Made by a program: the position numbers and the translations under genes. Under the pieces are notes generated by a model, which saw only the letters and a list, made by a program, of their open reading frames with translations, was not told the origin of the DNA and searched no databases. Positions 1-8,902 of a stretch of 64,000 nucleotides of DNA are shown here, piece after piece. The stretch is from Comamonas testosteroni TK102 (GTDB lineage Bacteria > Pseudomonadota > Gammaproteobacteria > Burkholderiales > Burkholderiaceae_C). Position 1 is the stretch's first letter. Each line of letters opens with the position of its first letter. The stretch covers positions 4,092,001 to 4,156,000 of the forward strand of contig NZ_CP006704.1 in assembly GCF_000739375.1 (NCBI RefSeq), read 5' to 3'.

Positions 1-745
1 TCTGCTGCGGATGAATTACCACCTTGATCTTCTCGGGCGCCATATCGAACAGCCAGCGCGCCTCGATCACCTCCAGCGCCTTGTTCATCATGGTGGCCGA
101 GTCCACCGAGATCTTGCGCCCCATGGAGAAGTTGGGGTGCGAGCAGGCCTGCTCGGGAGTGATTGCAGACAGTGTCGCCGGGTCGCGTTGGCGGAACGGA
201 CCGCCCGAGGCCGTCAGCAGCAAGGAGTCGACGCGCTCGGCCCAGGTGCTGCTGTCTTCGGGCAGGCACTGGAAGATGGCGGAGTGCTCGCTATCGATGG
301 GCAGCAAGGTGGCGCCATGACGCTTGACGGTGTCCATGAACAGCGCACCGCCCACCACCAGGGCTTCCTTGTTGGCCAGCAGCAGGCGCTTGCCCGCTCT
401 GGCCGCTGCCAGACAGGGGGACAGCCCGGCCGCACCGACAATCGCCCCCATGACCGCATCGACATCAGGATGAGATGCTATCGCTTCAAGAGCATTCCGC
501 TCTTGAAGGACCTGCGTCTGAAGTCCGTGCAACTGGATCTTCTCGGCCAGCTGCTGTGCATGGGGCGCACTGGCCATCACGGCGAACTGCGGCTTGAACT
601 GCGCGCATTGACTGAGCATCAGATCCACTTGCGTGGCAGCACTCAGCGCGAAGATTTCGTATTGATCAGGGTGGCGTGCCACCACATCCAGGGTATTGGT
701 TCCGATGGAACCGGTAGAACCCAGAACCGTGATTTTCTGCTTCAT
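1..745 (-). CDS. dxr: 1-deoxy-D-xylulose 5-phosphate reductoisomerase (partial)
   Basis: This is the N-terminal 248 residues of Dxr (IspC), which converts DXP to MEP with NADPH in the non-mevalonate isoprenoid pathway. The protein opens [15 protein letters not shown], the Rossmann NADPH-binding segment. Further on are [20 protein letters not shown] and [12 protein letters not shown], the substrate and metal-binding region. The gene is cut by the left edge of the window, so the C-terminal domain is missing only because of the window. Its ATG overlaps the cdsA stop codon (ATGA), so the two are translationally coupled. In this gene order the product supplies isoprenoid precursors used by UppS two genes upstream. 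Confidence 0.96.
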   Translation of the reverse strand, partial: MKQKITVLGSTGSIGTNTLDVVARHPDQYEIFALSAATQVDLMLSQCAQFKPQFAVMASAPHAQQLAEKIQLHGLQTQVLQERNALEAIASHPDVDAVMGAIVGAAGLSPCLAAARAGKRLLLANKEALVVGGALFMDTVKRHGATLLPIDSEHSAIFQCLPEDSSTWAERVDSLLLTASGGPFRQRDPATLSAITPEQACSHPNFSMGRKISVDSATMMNKALEVIEARWLFDMAPEKIKVVIHPQQ

Positions 746-1599
746 GGATGCACAAAGGATGAGAGCATCATCGCCAACGGCAGTGTGGGCAGGAGGGCAT
801 CAATGCGATCCAGGACACCACCATGGCCGGGCAGCAAGCCGCTGCTGTCCTTGACACCGACGCTGCGCTTGATGAGGGATTCGACCAGGTCGCCCACCAC
901 ACTCATCGCAGCCATAAACACCGCAGCCAGCAACAGGAACCAGAGCCCTCGTGACTGCAGCACCGAATAGAAACTGGGAACACCGGCGCCGTAGTGGCGA
1001 TCTGCCCAGCTCCAGACCAGAGCCAGAACAACCACTCCCAGCATGCCCCCCCAGACACCTTCCCAGCTCTTGCCGGGACTGATGGAAGGAGCCAGCTTGT
1101 TCCTGGTGAACTTCAGGCCGAAAGTGCGGCCTGCAAAATAGGCAAATACATCGGCCACCCAGACCAGCACCAGGACCGAAAGCAGGAAGTTGATGCCGAT
1201 ATTGCGCGCCTGCACCACGGCCAGCCAGGCCAGCCACAATGCCAGCACGCCGCCAACCAGACGGACTGCAGCCGGAATATGCGGCCAGCCCGTCACGCCA
1301 GCACGCAGCAGCAGCACGCCCCCCAGCACCCAGAGGCAACCCGCAATCAGCCACACCATGGACAGAGGCTGGTCAACCCAGCCGGCCCACCAGGAGCCCG
1401 CGCATAGCGCCGTACAGACAGCCCCCAGACCCAGCGAGCCTGCCTGCCCGAAGCCGTTGAGACGCCCCCACTCCCAGGCACCAGCCGCCATGAACAACAG
1501 CATCAGTGCCGAAAAAGGCACGGTGCTGGCCGTATAAAACAATGCAGGCAGCAAAATGGCCAGCAAAATCAAGGCGGTAATGACGCGCTGCTTGAGCAT
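742..1599 (-). CDS. cdsA: Phosphatidate cytidylyltransferase
   Basis: CdsA is an inner-membrane enzyme that makes CDP-diacylglycerol from phosphatidic acid and CTP, the branch point for all phospholipids. The 285-residue protein is almost entirely hydrophobic, with about eight membrane segments. It carries the family signature near the C-terminus, [20 protein letters not shown] followed by [13 protein letters not shown]. The ATG start gives [13 protein letters not shown]. It lies 14 nt after uppS and its stop overlaps the dxr start, so it sits within a cotranscribed envelope and isoprenoid cluster. Confidence 0.96.
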   Translation of the reverse strand: MLKQRVITALILLAILLPALFYTASTVPFSALMLLFMAAGAWEWGRLNGFGQAGSLGLGAVCTALCAGSWWAGWVDQPLSMVWLIAGCLWVLGGVLLLRAGVTGWPHIPAAVRLVGGVLALWLAWLAVVQARNIGINFLLSVLVLVWVADVFAYFAGRTFGLKFTRNKLAPSISPGKSWEGVWGGMLGVVVLALVWSWADRHYGAGVPSFYSVLQSRGLWFLLLAAVFMAAMSVVGDLVESLIKRSVGVKDSSGLLPGHGGVLDRIDALLPTLPLAMMLSSFVHP

Positions 1600-1613
1600 G
1601 GCACCTCTTATGG

Positions 1614-2351
1614 TTATGCCGTCAGGGTGACGGCAGATGATGGTTGAATCTGCTCTGAAGTCTGGCCGAAACGGCGCTCCCGACCGCCAAACACGGCAAT
1701 GGCCTCGTCAAGAGCGGCCTCGTCGAAATCAGGCCACAGGGCATTGCTGAAGAACAGCTCGGTGTAGGCAGCCTGCCAAAGCAGAAAATTGCTGATGCGG
1801 GTTTCGCCGCCTGTGCGGATCATCAGATCAGGATCAGGCACATGCGCCAGGGCCATGGCCCTATCCAGATTCTCCGGACTCAGTTCCAGCCCCTGGGCCA
1901 CCAGCTTCTGCGCTGCTTGCGCGATGTCCCAGCGGCCACCGTAGTTGAAGCAGACATTGAGAACCAGGCGCGTGTTGTGCGCAGTGATGCGCTCGGCCTC
2001 GGCCAGGCCCTCACGGACCTTGTCGCTCAGACCCTGACGGTCTCCGACAAAGTACAGGCGCACGCCGTCGCGGCTGAGTTGCGCAACTTCCTTGGCCAGG
2101 GCATTGGCCAGCAGGCTCATGAGGCCTGAGACCTCTTCCTGAGGCCGGTTCCAGTTCTCGGAGGAAAACGCAAATACCGTGAGCACCTGCACGCCACGCT
2201 CTACGCAGGCACGAGCGCAGCGGCGCAGGGACTCCACGCCCTGCTTGTGACCTGCAAGACGTGGAAGCAGACGGCGCTTGGCCCACCGCCCGTTGCCGTC
2301 CATGATGACGGCGATATGGCGCGGAACCGCGCCGTTTTTCTTGGATGTCAA
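1614..2351 (-). CDS. uppS: Undecaprenyl diphosphate synthase
   Basis: This is a cis-prenyltransferase that extends farnesyl diphosphate to C55 undecaprenyl diphosphate, the lipid carrier for peptidoglycan and other polysaccharides. The protein has 245 residues, the normal length. It contains HIAVIMDGNGRWAKRR near residue 12, where the Asp binds Mg2+ and diphosphate, then FAFSSENWNRP, and DLMIRTGGETRISNFLLWQ near residue 200. The start at MTSKKNGAV places the catalytic motif at the usual distance. It sits between frr and cdsA in the leftward cluster. Confidence 0.97.
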   Translation of the reverse strand: MTSKKNGAVPRHIAVIMDGNGRWAKRRLLPRLAGHKQGVESLRRCARACVERGVQVLTVFAFSSENWNRPQEEVSGLMSLLANALAKEVAQLSRDGVRLYFVGDRQGLSDKVREGLAEAERITAHNTRLVLNVCFNYGGRWDIAQAAQKLVAQGLELSPENLDRAMALAHVPDPDLMIRTGGETRISNFLLWQAAYTELFFSNALWPDFDEAALDEAIAVFGGRERRFGQTSEQIQPSSAVTLTA

Positions 2352-2374
2352 AAGTGCAGGTCCTTTGGCAAGAC

Positions 2375-2935
2375 TCAGACCGCCATGATGTCCTGCTCCT
2401 TGGCCGCCACCAGCGTGTCGACCTCGGCAATGTGCTTGTCGGTGATCTTCTGGATTTCGGCTTCGGAGCGCTTCTGATCGTCTTCAGAGGCCTCTTTGTC
2501 CTTGACCAGCTTCTTCACGCTTTCATTGGCATCGCGGCGCAGGTTGCGGATGGCAATCTTGCCGTTCTCACCTTCGTTGCGGGCGAGCTTGGTCATTTCC
2601 TTGCGGCGCTCTTCACTCATGGGAGGCATGGGCACGCGGATCAGGTCACCCATGGAGGCGGGATTCAGACCCAGATCGCTTTCGCGAATGGCCTTTTCCA
2701 CCTTGGCGGCCATGTTCTTTTCCCAGGGCTGCACGCTGATGGTGCGGGAGTCCAGCAGGGACACATTGGCCACCTGGGACAGGGGCACCATGGAGCCGTA
2801 GTACTCGACGTGAATGGCGTCCAGCAGCGCGGGGTTTGCACGGCCGGTGCGCACGCGCGCCAGGTTGTTCTTCAAAGCCTCGATGGACTGGCCCATCTTG
2901 GTTTCGGTGTTCTTTTTGATTTCAGCGATCGTCAT
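2375..2935 (-). CDS. frr: Ribosome recycling factor
   Basis: RRF splits post-termination ribosomes together with EF-G. The reading frame is open well upstream, but the true start is the ATG giving [20 protein letters not shown]. That yields 186 residues, the standard RRF size. The family core is visible: [11 protein letters not shown], then [26 protein letters not shown] and [11 protein letters not shown]. It lies 37 nt downstream of pyrH, as in most proteobacteria, and 23 nt before uppS. Confidence 0.97.
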   Translation of the reverse strand: MTIAEIKKNTETKMGQSIEALKNNLARVRTGRANPALLDAIHVEYYGSMVPLSQVANVSLLDSRTISVQPWEKNMAAKVEKAIRESDLGLNPASMGDLIRVPMPPMSEERRKEMTKLARNEGENGKIAIRNLRRDANESVKKLVKDKEASEDDQKRSEAEIQKITDKHIAEVDTLVAAKEQDIMAV

Positions 2936-2972
2936 GTTCTTGTTCCTTTGCGAGCATTGGGCGGCAAAACGC

Positions 2973-3695
2973 TCAAGCGTACACCAGAGTGCCTTCGTCT
3001 TCACCCATGACCACGCGCTTGAGTGCGCCGGGCTTGACGATGGAGAACACGCGGATCGGCAGCTTCTGGTCGCGGCACAGCGCGAAAGCCGTGGCATCCA
3101 TGATGCCCAGGTTGCGCGAGATGGCTTCATCGAAAGCCAGCTTGTCGTAGCGCGTGGCCGAGGGATCCTTGACCGGGTCGGCCGTGTACACGCCGTCCAC
3201 CTTGGTGGCCTTGAGCACGACTTCGGCGCCGATTTCAGCACCACGCAGCGCAGCTGCGGTGTCGGTGGTGAAGAAGGGGTTGCCCGTACCGGCAGCGAAC
3301 ACCACGACCTTGCCCTCTTCAAGGTACTGCAGCGCCTTGGGGCGCACATAGGGCTCCACCACCTGCTCGATACCGATGGCCGACATCACGCGCGCCGTCA
3401 GGCCCTGCTTGTCCATGGCGTCGGCCAGGGCCAGGGCATTCATCACCGTGGCCAGCATGCCCATATAGTCGGCAGTCGCACGATCCATGCCGACTGAGCC
3501 ACCTGCCACGCCACGGAAGATATTGCCGCCGCCGATCACCACGGCAACCTGCACACCCACCTTGGTCACTTCCACGATCTCGGCAACCATGCGCTCAATG
3601 GTTGCACGGTTGATGCCGAACTGGTCATCTCCCATTAACGCCTCCCCCGACAGCTTGAGCAAGATGCGCTTGTGTGCTGGAATGGCGTTGGACAT
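2973..3695 (-). CDS. pyrH: Uridylate kinase (UMP kinase)
   Basis: PyrH phosphorylates UMP to UDP in pyrimidine nucleotide synthesis. It belongs to the hexameric bacterial amino-acid-kinase family, usually regulated by GTP and UTP. The 240-residue protein has [15 protein letters not shown] near the N-terminus, [11 protein letters not shown] (nucleotide and phosphate binding), and [22 protein letters not shown] with [10 protein letters not shown] in the ATP-binding half. It sits between tsf and frr in the conserved translation cluster, with a terminator-like hairpin between tsf and pyrH. Confidence 0.97.
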   Translation of the reverse strand: MSNAIPAHKRILLKLSGEALMGDDQFGINRATIERMVAEIVEVTKVGVQVAVVIGGGNIFRGVAGGSVGMDRATADYMGMLATVMNALALADAMDKQGLTARVMSAIGIEQVVEPYVRPKALQYLEEGKVVVFAAGTGNPFFTTDTAAALRGAEIGAEVVLKATKVDGVYTADPVKDPSATRYDKLAFDEAISRNLGIMDATAFALCRDQKLPIRVFSIVKPGALKRVVMGEDEGTLVYA

Positions 3696-3747
3696 GGTGT
3701 TTCTCCGGTGGAAGTTGAATAAGTATGAAAACGGGAGGGGAATAAAT

Positions 3748-3772
3748 CAATCGCGGCTCTAGGCCGCGATTG
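3748..3772 (-). terminator. Hairpin between tsf and pyrH
   Basis: A perfect 10-bp stem (caatcgcggc/gccgcgattg) with a 5-nt loop lies just after the tsf stop codon. In the leftward direction it is followed by a mixed AT stretch rather than a clean T-run. It could be a weak terminator, an attenuator or an mRNA-end stabiliser that sets tsf against pyrH levels. Confidence 0.5.
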
Positions 3773-3788
3773 TTGCTAAGGCTTAGGT

Positions 3789-4682
3789 TTAAGCACCAGC
3801 CTTGGCTGCTGCCACCTGGGCAGCCACTTCAGCGGCGAAGTCATCGGTCTTCTTCTCGATGCCTTCACCCACGACAAACATCGTGAACGCCTTCACATTG
3901 GTATTGGCAGCCTTGAGCATCTGGGCCACGGTTTGCTTGCCGTCGGCAGCCTTCACGAAGACCTGGTCGGCCAGGGACACTTCCTTCAGGTACTTCTGAA
4001 CGGAACCTTCCACCATCTTGGCGACGATGTCGGCGGGCTTGCCGGATTCGGCAGCCTTGCCTTCGGCCACTGCGCGTTCCTTGGCGATCAGCTCGGCAGG
4101 CACGTCAGCGGAAGTCAGGGCCACGGGCTTCATGGCAGCCACATGCATGGCCACGTCCTTGGCAGCAGCAGCGTCGCCGTCGAACTCGACCACCACGCCG
4201 ATGCGGGTGCCGTGCACGTAGGCAGCCAGGCCAGCGCCGTTGAAAGCCTTGAAGCGACGGAAAGACATGTTCTCGCCGATCTTGCCGATCAGGCCCTTGC
4301 GCACATCTTCCAGAGTGGGGCCGTAGCCGTCTTGTTCGTAGGCCAGGGCGCCCAGGGCGTCCAGGTCAGCGGGGTTGTGCTCGGCGACCAGCTTGGCAGC
4401 GGCGTTGGCCATGGCCAGGAAGCTGTCGTTCTTGGACACGAAGTCGGTTTCGCTGTTCACTTCGATCAGGCCGCCCTTGCCGCCTTCGATGAAAGCAGCC
4501 ACAACGCCTTCAGCAGTCACGCGGGAAGCGGCCTTGCCAGCCTTGGTACCCAGCTTGACGCGCAGCAGCTCTTCAGCCTTGGCCATATCGCCATCAGCTT
4601 CGGTCAGAGCCTTCTTGCATTCCATCATGGGAGCGTCGGTCTTGGCGCGCAGTTCGGCGACCATGCTTGCAGTAATTGCCAT
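3789..4682 (-). CDS. tsf: Elongation factor Ts
   Basis: EF-Ts is the guanine-nucleotide exchange factor for EF-Tu. The protein has 297 residues, the usual length for betaproteobacteria. It begins [20 protein letters not shown] and has the N-terminal motif [19 protein letters not shown] and the core motif INSETDFV-like ([13 protein letters not shown]) near residue 77. It follows rpsB after a terminator-like hairpin, the classical rpsB-tsf arrangement. Confidence 0.97.
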   Translation of the reverse strand: MAITASMVAELRAKTDAPMMECKKALTEADGDMAKAEELLRVKLGTKAGKAASRVTAEGVVAAFIEGGKGGLIEVNSETDFVSKNDSFLAMANAAAKLVAEHNPADLDALGALAYEQDGYGPTLEDVRKGLIGKIGENMSFRRFKAFNGAGLAAYVHGTRIGVVVEFDGDAAAAKDVAMHVAAMKPVALTSADVPAELIAKERAVAEGKAAESGKPADIVAKMVEGSVQKYLKEVSLADQVFVKAADGKQTVAQMLKAANTNVKAFTMFVVGEGIEKKTDDFAAEVAAQVAAAKAGA

Positions 4683-4726
4683 CGTATTTCTCCAGTATCA
4701 GTTCGATTCGTTACAGGATTCCGGCT

Positions 4727-4753
4727 AAAAAAACGGGGCTACCTAGAGCCCCG
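4727..4753 (-). terminator. rpsB-tsf intergenic terminator/attenuator
   Basis: In the leftward direction a GC-rich 7-bp stem (cggggct/agccccg, 6-nt loop) is followed directly by seven T residues, a textbook intrinsic terminator. Being inside the rpsB-tsf pair it probably acts as a partial terminator that lowers tsf relative to rpsB. Confidence 0.8.
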
Positions 4754-4790
4754 CTTTTTCTCGCGATGCGGTCGCGCAGCCGGACTTCGC

Positions 4791-5543
4791 TTAGGCGGCG
4801 GACTCTTCCACTTCCACGAACTCGTCGCCGTTCTCACCGGCAGCAGCCTTCACCACGTCGTTCAGACGGGCTTCGCGGCCTTCCAGGATAGCGTCGGCGA
4901 TGCCTTGGGCGTACAGCTGCACGGCCTTGGCGGAGTCATCGTTACCAGGGATCACGTAGTCGATGCCTTCGGGGTTGTGGTTGGTATCAACCACGCCGAT
5001 CAGAGGAATGCCCAGCTTCTTGGCTTCAGCGATAGCGATCTTGTGGAAGCCCACATCGATCACGAAGATGGCGTCGGGCAGGCCGTTCATGTCCTGAATG
5101 CCGCCGATGTCCTTTTCCAGCTTTTCCAGTTCGCGAACGAACATCAGCTGTTCCTTCTTGGACATGGATTCCAGACCAGCTTCTTGCTGAGCCTTCATGT
5201 CCTTCAGACGCTTGATGGAGGTCTTGACGGTCTTGAAGTTGGTCAGCATGCCGCCCAGCCAGCGCTGGTCGACGAAGGGCACGCCAGCGCGCTTGGCTTC
5301 TTCGGCCACCAGCTCGCGGGCTTGACGCTTTGTACCCACCATCAGGATGGTGCCGCCGTTAGCAGTCAGCTGCTTGGCGAACTTCTGGGCTTCCTGGAAC
5401 ATCGGCAGGGACTTTTCCAGGTTGATGATGTGGATCTTGTTACGGGCGCCGAAGATGAACGGAGCCATCTTGGGATTCCAGAAACGGGTTTGGTGACCGA
5501 AGTGGACGCCGGCTTCCAGCATCTCGCGCATTGTTACTGCCAT
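4791..5543 (-). CDS. rpsB: 30S ribosomal protein S2
   Basis: S2 is a late-binding protein of the small ribosomal subunit. The start is the ATG giving [20 protein letters not shown], which gives 250 residues. An in-frame extension upstream lacks family similarity and was left out. Family motifs include [44 protein letters not shown] and [20 protein letters not shown]. It is the first gene of the leftward rpsB-tsf-pyrH-frr-uppS-cdsA-dxr cluster, with a leader of about 200 nt. Confidence 0.97.
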   Translation of the reverse strand: MAVTMREMLEAGVHFGHQTRFWNPKMAPFIFGARNKIHIINLEKSLPMFQEAQKFAKQLTANGGTILMVGTKRQARELVAEEAKRAGVPFVDQRWLGGMLTNFKTVKTSIKRLKDMKAQQEAGLESMSKKEQLMFVRELEKLEKDIGGIQDMNGLPDAIFVIDVGFHKIAIAEAKKLGIPLIGVVDTNHNPEGIDYVIPGNDDSAKAVQLYAQGIADAILEGREARLNDVVKAAAGENGDEFVEVEESAA

Positions 5544-5758
5544 GTTAATTACCTCAAAGGTTGGGTCTAAAATCCGGCCCAACGATTGCAGCCGCCTTGA
5601 AAAAGCGATCGCAACACCTTGGATAGGCCGGTTTGCTATTTGCCTTGCCGACTTGAAAGCAGGTGCTGCAAGGTGCAAAACGCCATCGCATCAACCACTT
5701 TCAGAGCTTTTCAAGTCAATCCTCACGGAATAACCCTTAGCAAAGCCGCAAGATTTTA
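5544..5758 (-). promoter_or_regulatory. rpsB: rpsB leader and candidate promoter
   Basis: About 200 nt separate the rpsB start from a TAAAAT at 5753-5758 (leftward), which is preceded by TGC and so resembles an extended -10 element. The -35 is poor. Long leaders on rpsB are commonly used for autoregulation by S2. Here the length and position are visible but no specific S2 leader fold was recognised. The promoter overlaps the start of the divergent amidase gene. Confidence 0.35.
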
Positions 5759-5768
5759 GCACATCGCC

Positions 5769-7157
5769 ATGCAACTCGACCTCAGTCACCTCACTCTCGA
5801 GATCCGCGAAGGCCGCCAAAGCGCCGCAAACCTCATGCAAATGAGCATTGCTGCCGCGCAAAGTCCCTTGTGCGCCAACGTTTTCAGCCAGACTTTCTTT
5901 GACGAGGCACGCTGGGCCGCTGCAGAAACACCAACGACTGCCCCCCTGGCCGGCCTGGCCATCTCGGTCAAGGATTTGTTTGACACCCGAGGCGCACGCA
6001 GTGCCGCCAGCTCCCTGGTGCTGCAGGATGCTCCTGTCGCCCGGGCAGACGCCGCGGCCGTCGCCCGCCTGCGCGCGGCAGGTGCCGCCATCATCGGCCG
6101 CACCCATATGGTCGAGTTCGCTTTTTCCGGCGTGGGTGTGAATCCGCATTTCGGTACCCCTGCCGCGCTGGATGCCCGCCACCCCGCCAATCCTCAGCTG
6201 GCCCCCACATGGCCGGCCCGCATTCCAGGCGGCTCCTCGTCAGGAGCAGCTGTATCCGTCGCCAGCGGCGCCGCCTGGGCGGCTCTGGGCTCGGACACCG
6301 GGGGCTCCATCCGCATTCCCGCTGCGCTCAATGGACTGGTGGGCTTCAAAAGCACGGCCAGGCTGGTGCCCACCGAAGGAACCGTGCCACTCTCGCCCAC
6401 ACTGGACACTGCCTGCGCCATTACGCGCAGCGTGCGCGATGCCGTGCTGCTGCACGAGATCCTGGCCGAGCGCAAAGTCACCAAGGACGAACGCAGCCTG
6501 AGCCAGTGGCGTCTGGCAGTGCCGCGCCCCCTGTTCTTCGAACAGATCGAACCCGCCGTGCGCAGCGCCTTCGAACGCAGCATCGCCAAGCTGCAAGCCG
6601 GCGGCGCGCAGATCGAATGGATTGACCTGCCCGAGCTGGAAGAGCTGGACGCCATCAACATCATCGGCGGCTTCTCGCCCACCGAAAGCTATGCCTGGCA
6701 CCGGCACCATCTGCAGGATCCTGCCAAGGCCGCGCTCTACGATCCCCGGGTGCGCTCGCGCATAGAGCGCGGCGCGAGCATGAGCGCTGCCGACTATCTG
6801 GATCTGCTGGCCGCGCGCAAGCGCTGGATTGCCAGGATGGAGAGCGCCATTGCCGACTATGACGCCCTGCTCTCGCCGACCACGCCGATCACCGCCCCCA
6901 CCATTGCATCCGTCGCCCCGGCCAACGGCTTCGATGCTGCGGCCGACCTCAGGCGTGACGAAGAATTTTTCCGCGTCAACGGCCTGCTGCTGCGCAATAC
7001 CAGCGTGGTCAATATGCTGGATGGCTGCGCGCTGTCACTGCCGTGCCACAACCCGAACGAACTCCCCATGGGCCTGATGATCTGGCATGCCGCCCTGCAT
7101 GACGACGCCATCCTGAATATCAGCGCGGGCATAGAAGCCGCGCTCCATCGCGTCTGA
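5769..7157 (+). CDS. Amidase signature family amidohydrolase
   Basis: This 462-residue enzyme of the amidase signature family (GatA/AtzF/fatty-acid-amide-hydrolase type) hydrolyses a carboxamide; the substrate cannot be told from sequence. The Ser-cisSer-Lys triad is visible: Lys in AISVKDLFDTRG near residue 70, the cis-Ser in IPGGSSSGAAVSVASG near 150, and the nucleophile in GSDTGGSIRIPAA near 175. There is no signal peptide, so it is cytosolic. It is divergent from rpsB and starts only about 10 nt from the proposed rpsB -10. It is not likely to be GatA, since no gatC or gatB is adjacent. Confidence 0.88.
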   Translation: MQLDLSHLTLEIREGRQSAANLMQMSIAAAQSPLCANVFSQTFFDEARWAAAETPTTAPLAGLAISVKDLFDTRGARSAASSLVLQDAPVARADAAAVARLRAAGAAIIGRTHMVEFAFSGVGVNPHFGTPAALDARHPANPQLAPTWPARIPGGSSSGAAVSVASGAAWAALGSDTGGSIRIPAALNGLVGFKSTARLVPTEGTVPLSPTLDTACAITRSVRDAVLLHEILAERKVTKDERSLSQWRLAVPRPLFFEQIEPAVRSAFERSIAKLQAGGAQIEWIDLPELEELDAINIIGGFSPTESYAWHRHHLQDPAKAALYDPRVRSRIERGASMSAADYLDLLAARKRWIARMESAIADYDALLSPTTPITAPTIASVAPANGFDAAADLRRDEEFFRVNGLLLRNTSVVNMLDGCALSLPCHNPNELPMGLMIWHAALHDDAILNISAGIEAALHRV

Positions 7158-7254
7158 CTTCCATTCTTGTAGCTACAACCGCTTATGGTCATTGGGCTAC
7201 ATGGCAAAAATCGTCAAAAACCACAAATGCGCGGCCTGAGGCTATCCTCGGACC

Positions 7255-8838
7255 ATGCTGCGCATTTCTCCAACCGACACCCCGCCCGCTTCCATGGCTG
7301 CCGGCCAGGGCTGGCCGCTATTCAGCGCCGCCGCCACGCGCCAGATCGAGCAGGATTGCGCCAGACGCCTGCCTCCCCACCGACTGATGGAGCGTGCAGG
7401 CCTTGCCATCGCCAAACTGGCGCTGGCAATAGCCCCCCATGCACAACGAATCTGGATTGCCTGCGGCCCGGGCAACAACGGCGGCGACGGCTTTGAGGCG
7501 GCGGCGCAGCTCAGAACCATGCTGCCCCACGTGCGAATCATGGTCAGCGAGGTGCGCGCGCCTGCCGAGCTACCTTCCGACGCACAGATCTCCCGGGACA
7601 AGGCCAGGCAGGCTGGCGCGCAGTGGCTGCATGACGCGCCCGCCGATCTGGGGCCACAAGACCTGTGTATCGATGCACTGCTGGGCATCGGACTGAGCCC
7701 GCGCCCCTCTGGCAAGGCCTCGACTGAAAAGCAGCGCTTGCTGCAACTGCTGGCCCAGGTTCGGCAGTGCGCCTGCGCCGTACTCTGTGTCGACCTTGCC
7801 TCCGGCCTCGATGGCGATACCGGCCAGTATCTGAGGGAATTCGCGCCCGGCCATATCGCCGCCAGTCAACCGCGCCACACGCTTGCCTTGCTGACCCTGC
7901 AGCCCGGCCTGTTCACCGGCCAGGGACGCGATGCCTGCGGACAGATCTGGTGGGACGACCTGGGCTGCGGCATTGCCGGCACTCCCGGCATGACCACCCC
8001 CGCTGCAGCGCGGCCCACGGCGCATCTGAGCCCCCCCTCCTCCGCTTCCTCGAGTGCGCGCCCGCACGCCAGTCACAAAGGCAGTTTTGGCGATGTAGCC
8101 GTGCTTGGCGGCGAAGGCCTGGGCTTGCGCGGCCTGTCGATGACCGGCGCGGCCTGGCTGGCGGCACTGGCCGCACTGCACGCCGGAGCCGGCCGCGTCA
8201 TGCTGGCCTTGCTGGACGAAGCACTACCGCAAGGCATTGCCCACTGGCCGGAAATCATGCTGCGACGGCCTGCAGCCCAGGACTGGAGCCAGGCCACCGT
8301 GGTCTGCGGCTGCGGTGGTGGCGAAGCCGTGCAGGCCTGGCTGCCCCACATACTGAGCCAGGCGCCACAGCTGGTACTGGATGCCGATGCACTCAATGCC
8401 GTCGCAGCCAGCCCAGTGCTAGCACAGCAGTTGAGCCAGCGTGCCATGCAGCAGCTGAGCACGGTCTTGACCCCCCACCCGCTGGAGGCCGCGCGCCTGC
8501 TGCAGACCACTACCACCCAAGTGCAAGCCGACCGCCTGCAGTCCTGCCTGCAGCTGGCCCGCAAATTTCAGTGCACGGTGCTGCTCAAGGGCTCGGGCAC
8601 GGTTGTTGCCAACCCACAGCAGCAAGTCTGGATCAATGCCAGCGGCAATGCCCGCCTGGCCACGGGCGGCACGGGCGATGTGCTGGCCGGACTGATCGCC
8701 GCGCTATGGGCACAGGGTCGCAGTGCCGATATGGCTGCCATGGAGGGGGCCTTCCGCCACGGCCAGCTCGCGGATCGCTGGCCCGCAGACCGCCCGTTCA
8801 GCGCCAGTGCCCTGGCAATGCACCTGGGCAAGCAGTAA
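7255..8838 (+). CDS. nnr: Bifunctional NAD(P)HX epimerase / ADP-dependent NAD(P)HX dehydratase
   Basis: This is a metabolite-repair enzyme that restores hydrated NADH and NADPH. The N-terminal YjeF_N epimerase domain (about residues 20-225) has WIACGPGNNGGDGFEAA and CIDALLGIGLSPRP. The C-terminal ribokinase-like dehydratase domain (about 265-520) has GSFGDVAVLGGEGLGLRG, VLTPHPLEAARLL, VLLKGSGTVV and ATGGTGDVLAGLIAAL, where the Asp of the last motif is catalytic. At 527 residues it is a normal fused Nnr. It is convergent with rnr, with a terminator for rnr in the gap. Confidence 0.94.
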   Translation: MLRISPTDTPPASMAAGQGWPLFSAAATRQIEQDCARRLPPHRLMERAGLAIAKLALAIAPHAQRIWIACGPGNNGGDGFEAAAQLRTMLPHVRIMVSEVRAPAELPSDAQISRDKARQAGAQWLHDAPADLGPQDLCIDALLGIGLSPRPSGKASTEKQRLLQLLAQVRQCACAVLCVDLASGLDGDTGQYLREFAPGHIAASQPRHTLALLTLQPGLFTGQGRDACGQIWWDDLGCGIAGTPGMTTPAAARPTAHLSPPSSASSSARPHASHKGSFGDVAVLGGEGLGLRGLSMTGAAWLAALAALHAGAGRVMLALLDEALPQGIAHWPEIMLRRPAAQDWSQATVVCGCGGGEAVQAWLPHILSQAPQLVLDADALNAVAASPVLAQQLSQRAMQQLSTVLTPHPLEAARLLQTTTTQVQADRLQSCLQLARKFQCTVLLKGSGTVVANPQQQVWINASGNARLATGGTGDVLAGLIAALWAQGRSADMAAMEGAFRHGQLADRWPADRPFSASALAMHLGKQ

Positions 8839-8848
8839 CCAGCGCAAG

Positions 8849-8882
8849 AAAAAAGGCCTTACCGGTATCCGGCAAGGCCTTC
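8849..8882 (-). terminator. Terminator of rnr
   Basis: Leftward, a long hairpin (aaggcctt-a-ccgg paired with ccgg-c-aaggcctt, one mismatch, 3-nt loop) is followed by a run of six T. It lies between the convergent nnr and rnr stop codons and fits an intrinsic terminator for rnr. Confidence 0.8.
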
Positions 8883-8902
8883 AGTGCTTCGCAAGCGAGC
8901 AA

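Noticed and set aside
3933..5570. A 545-codon open frame on the plus strand across tsf and rpsB
   Set aside because: It spans two well-identified ribosomal genes on the other strand and the terminator between them.
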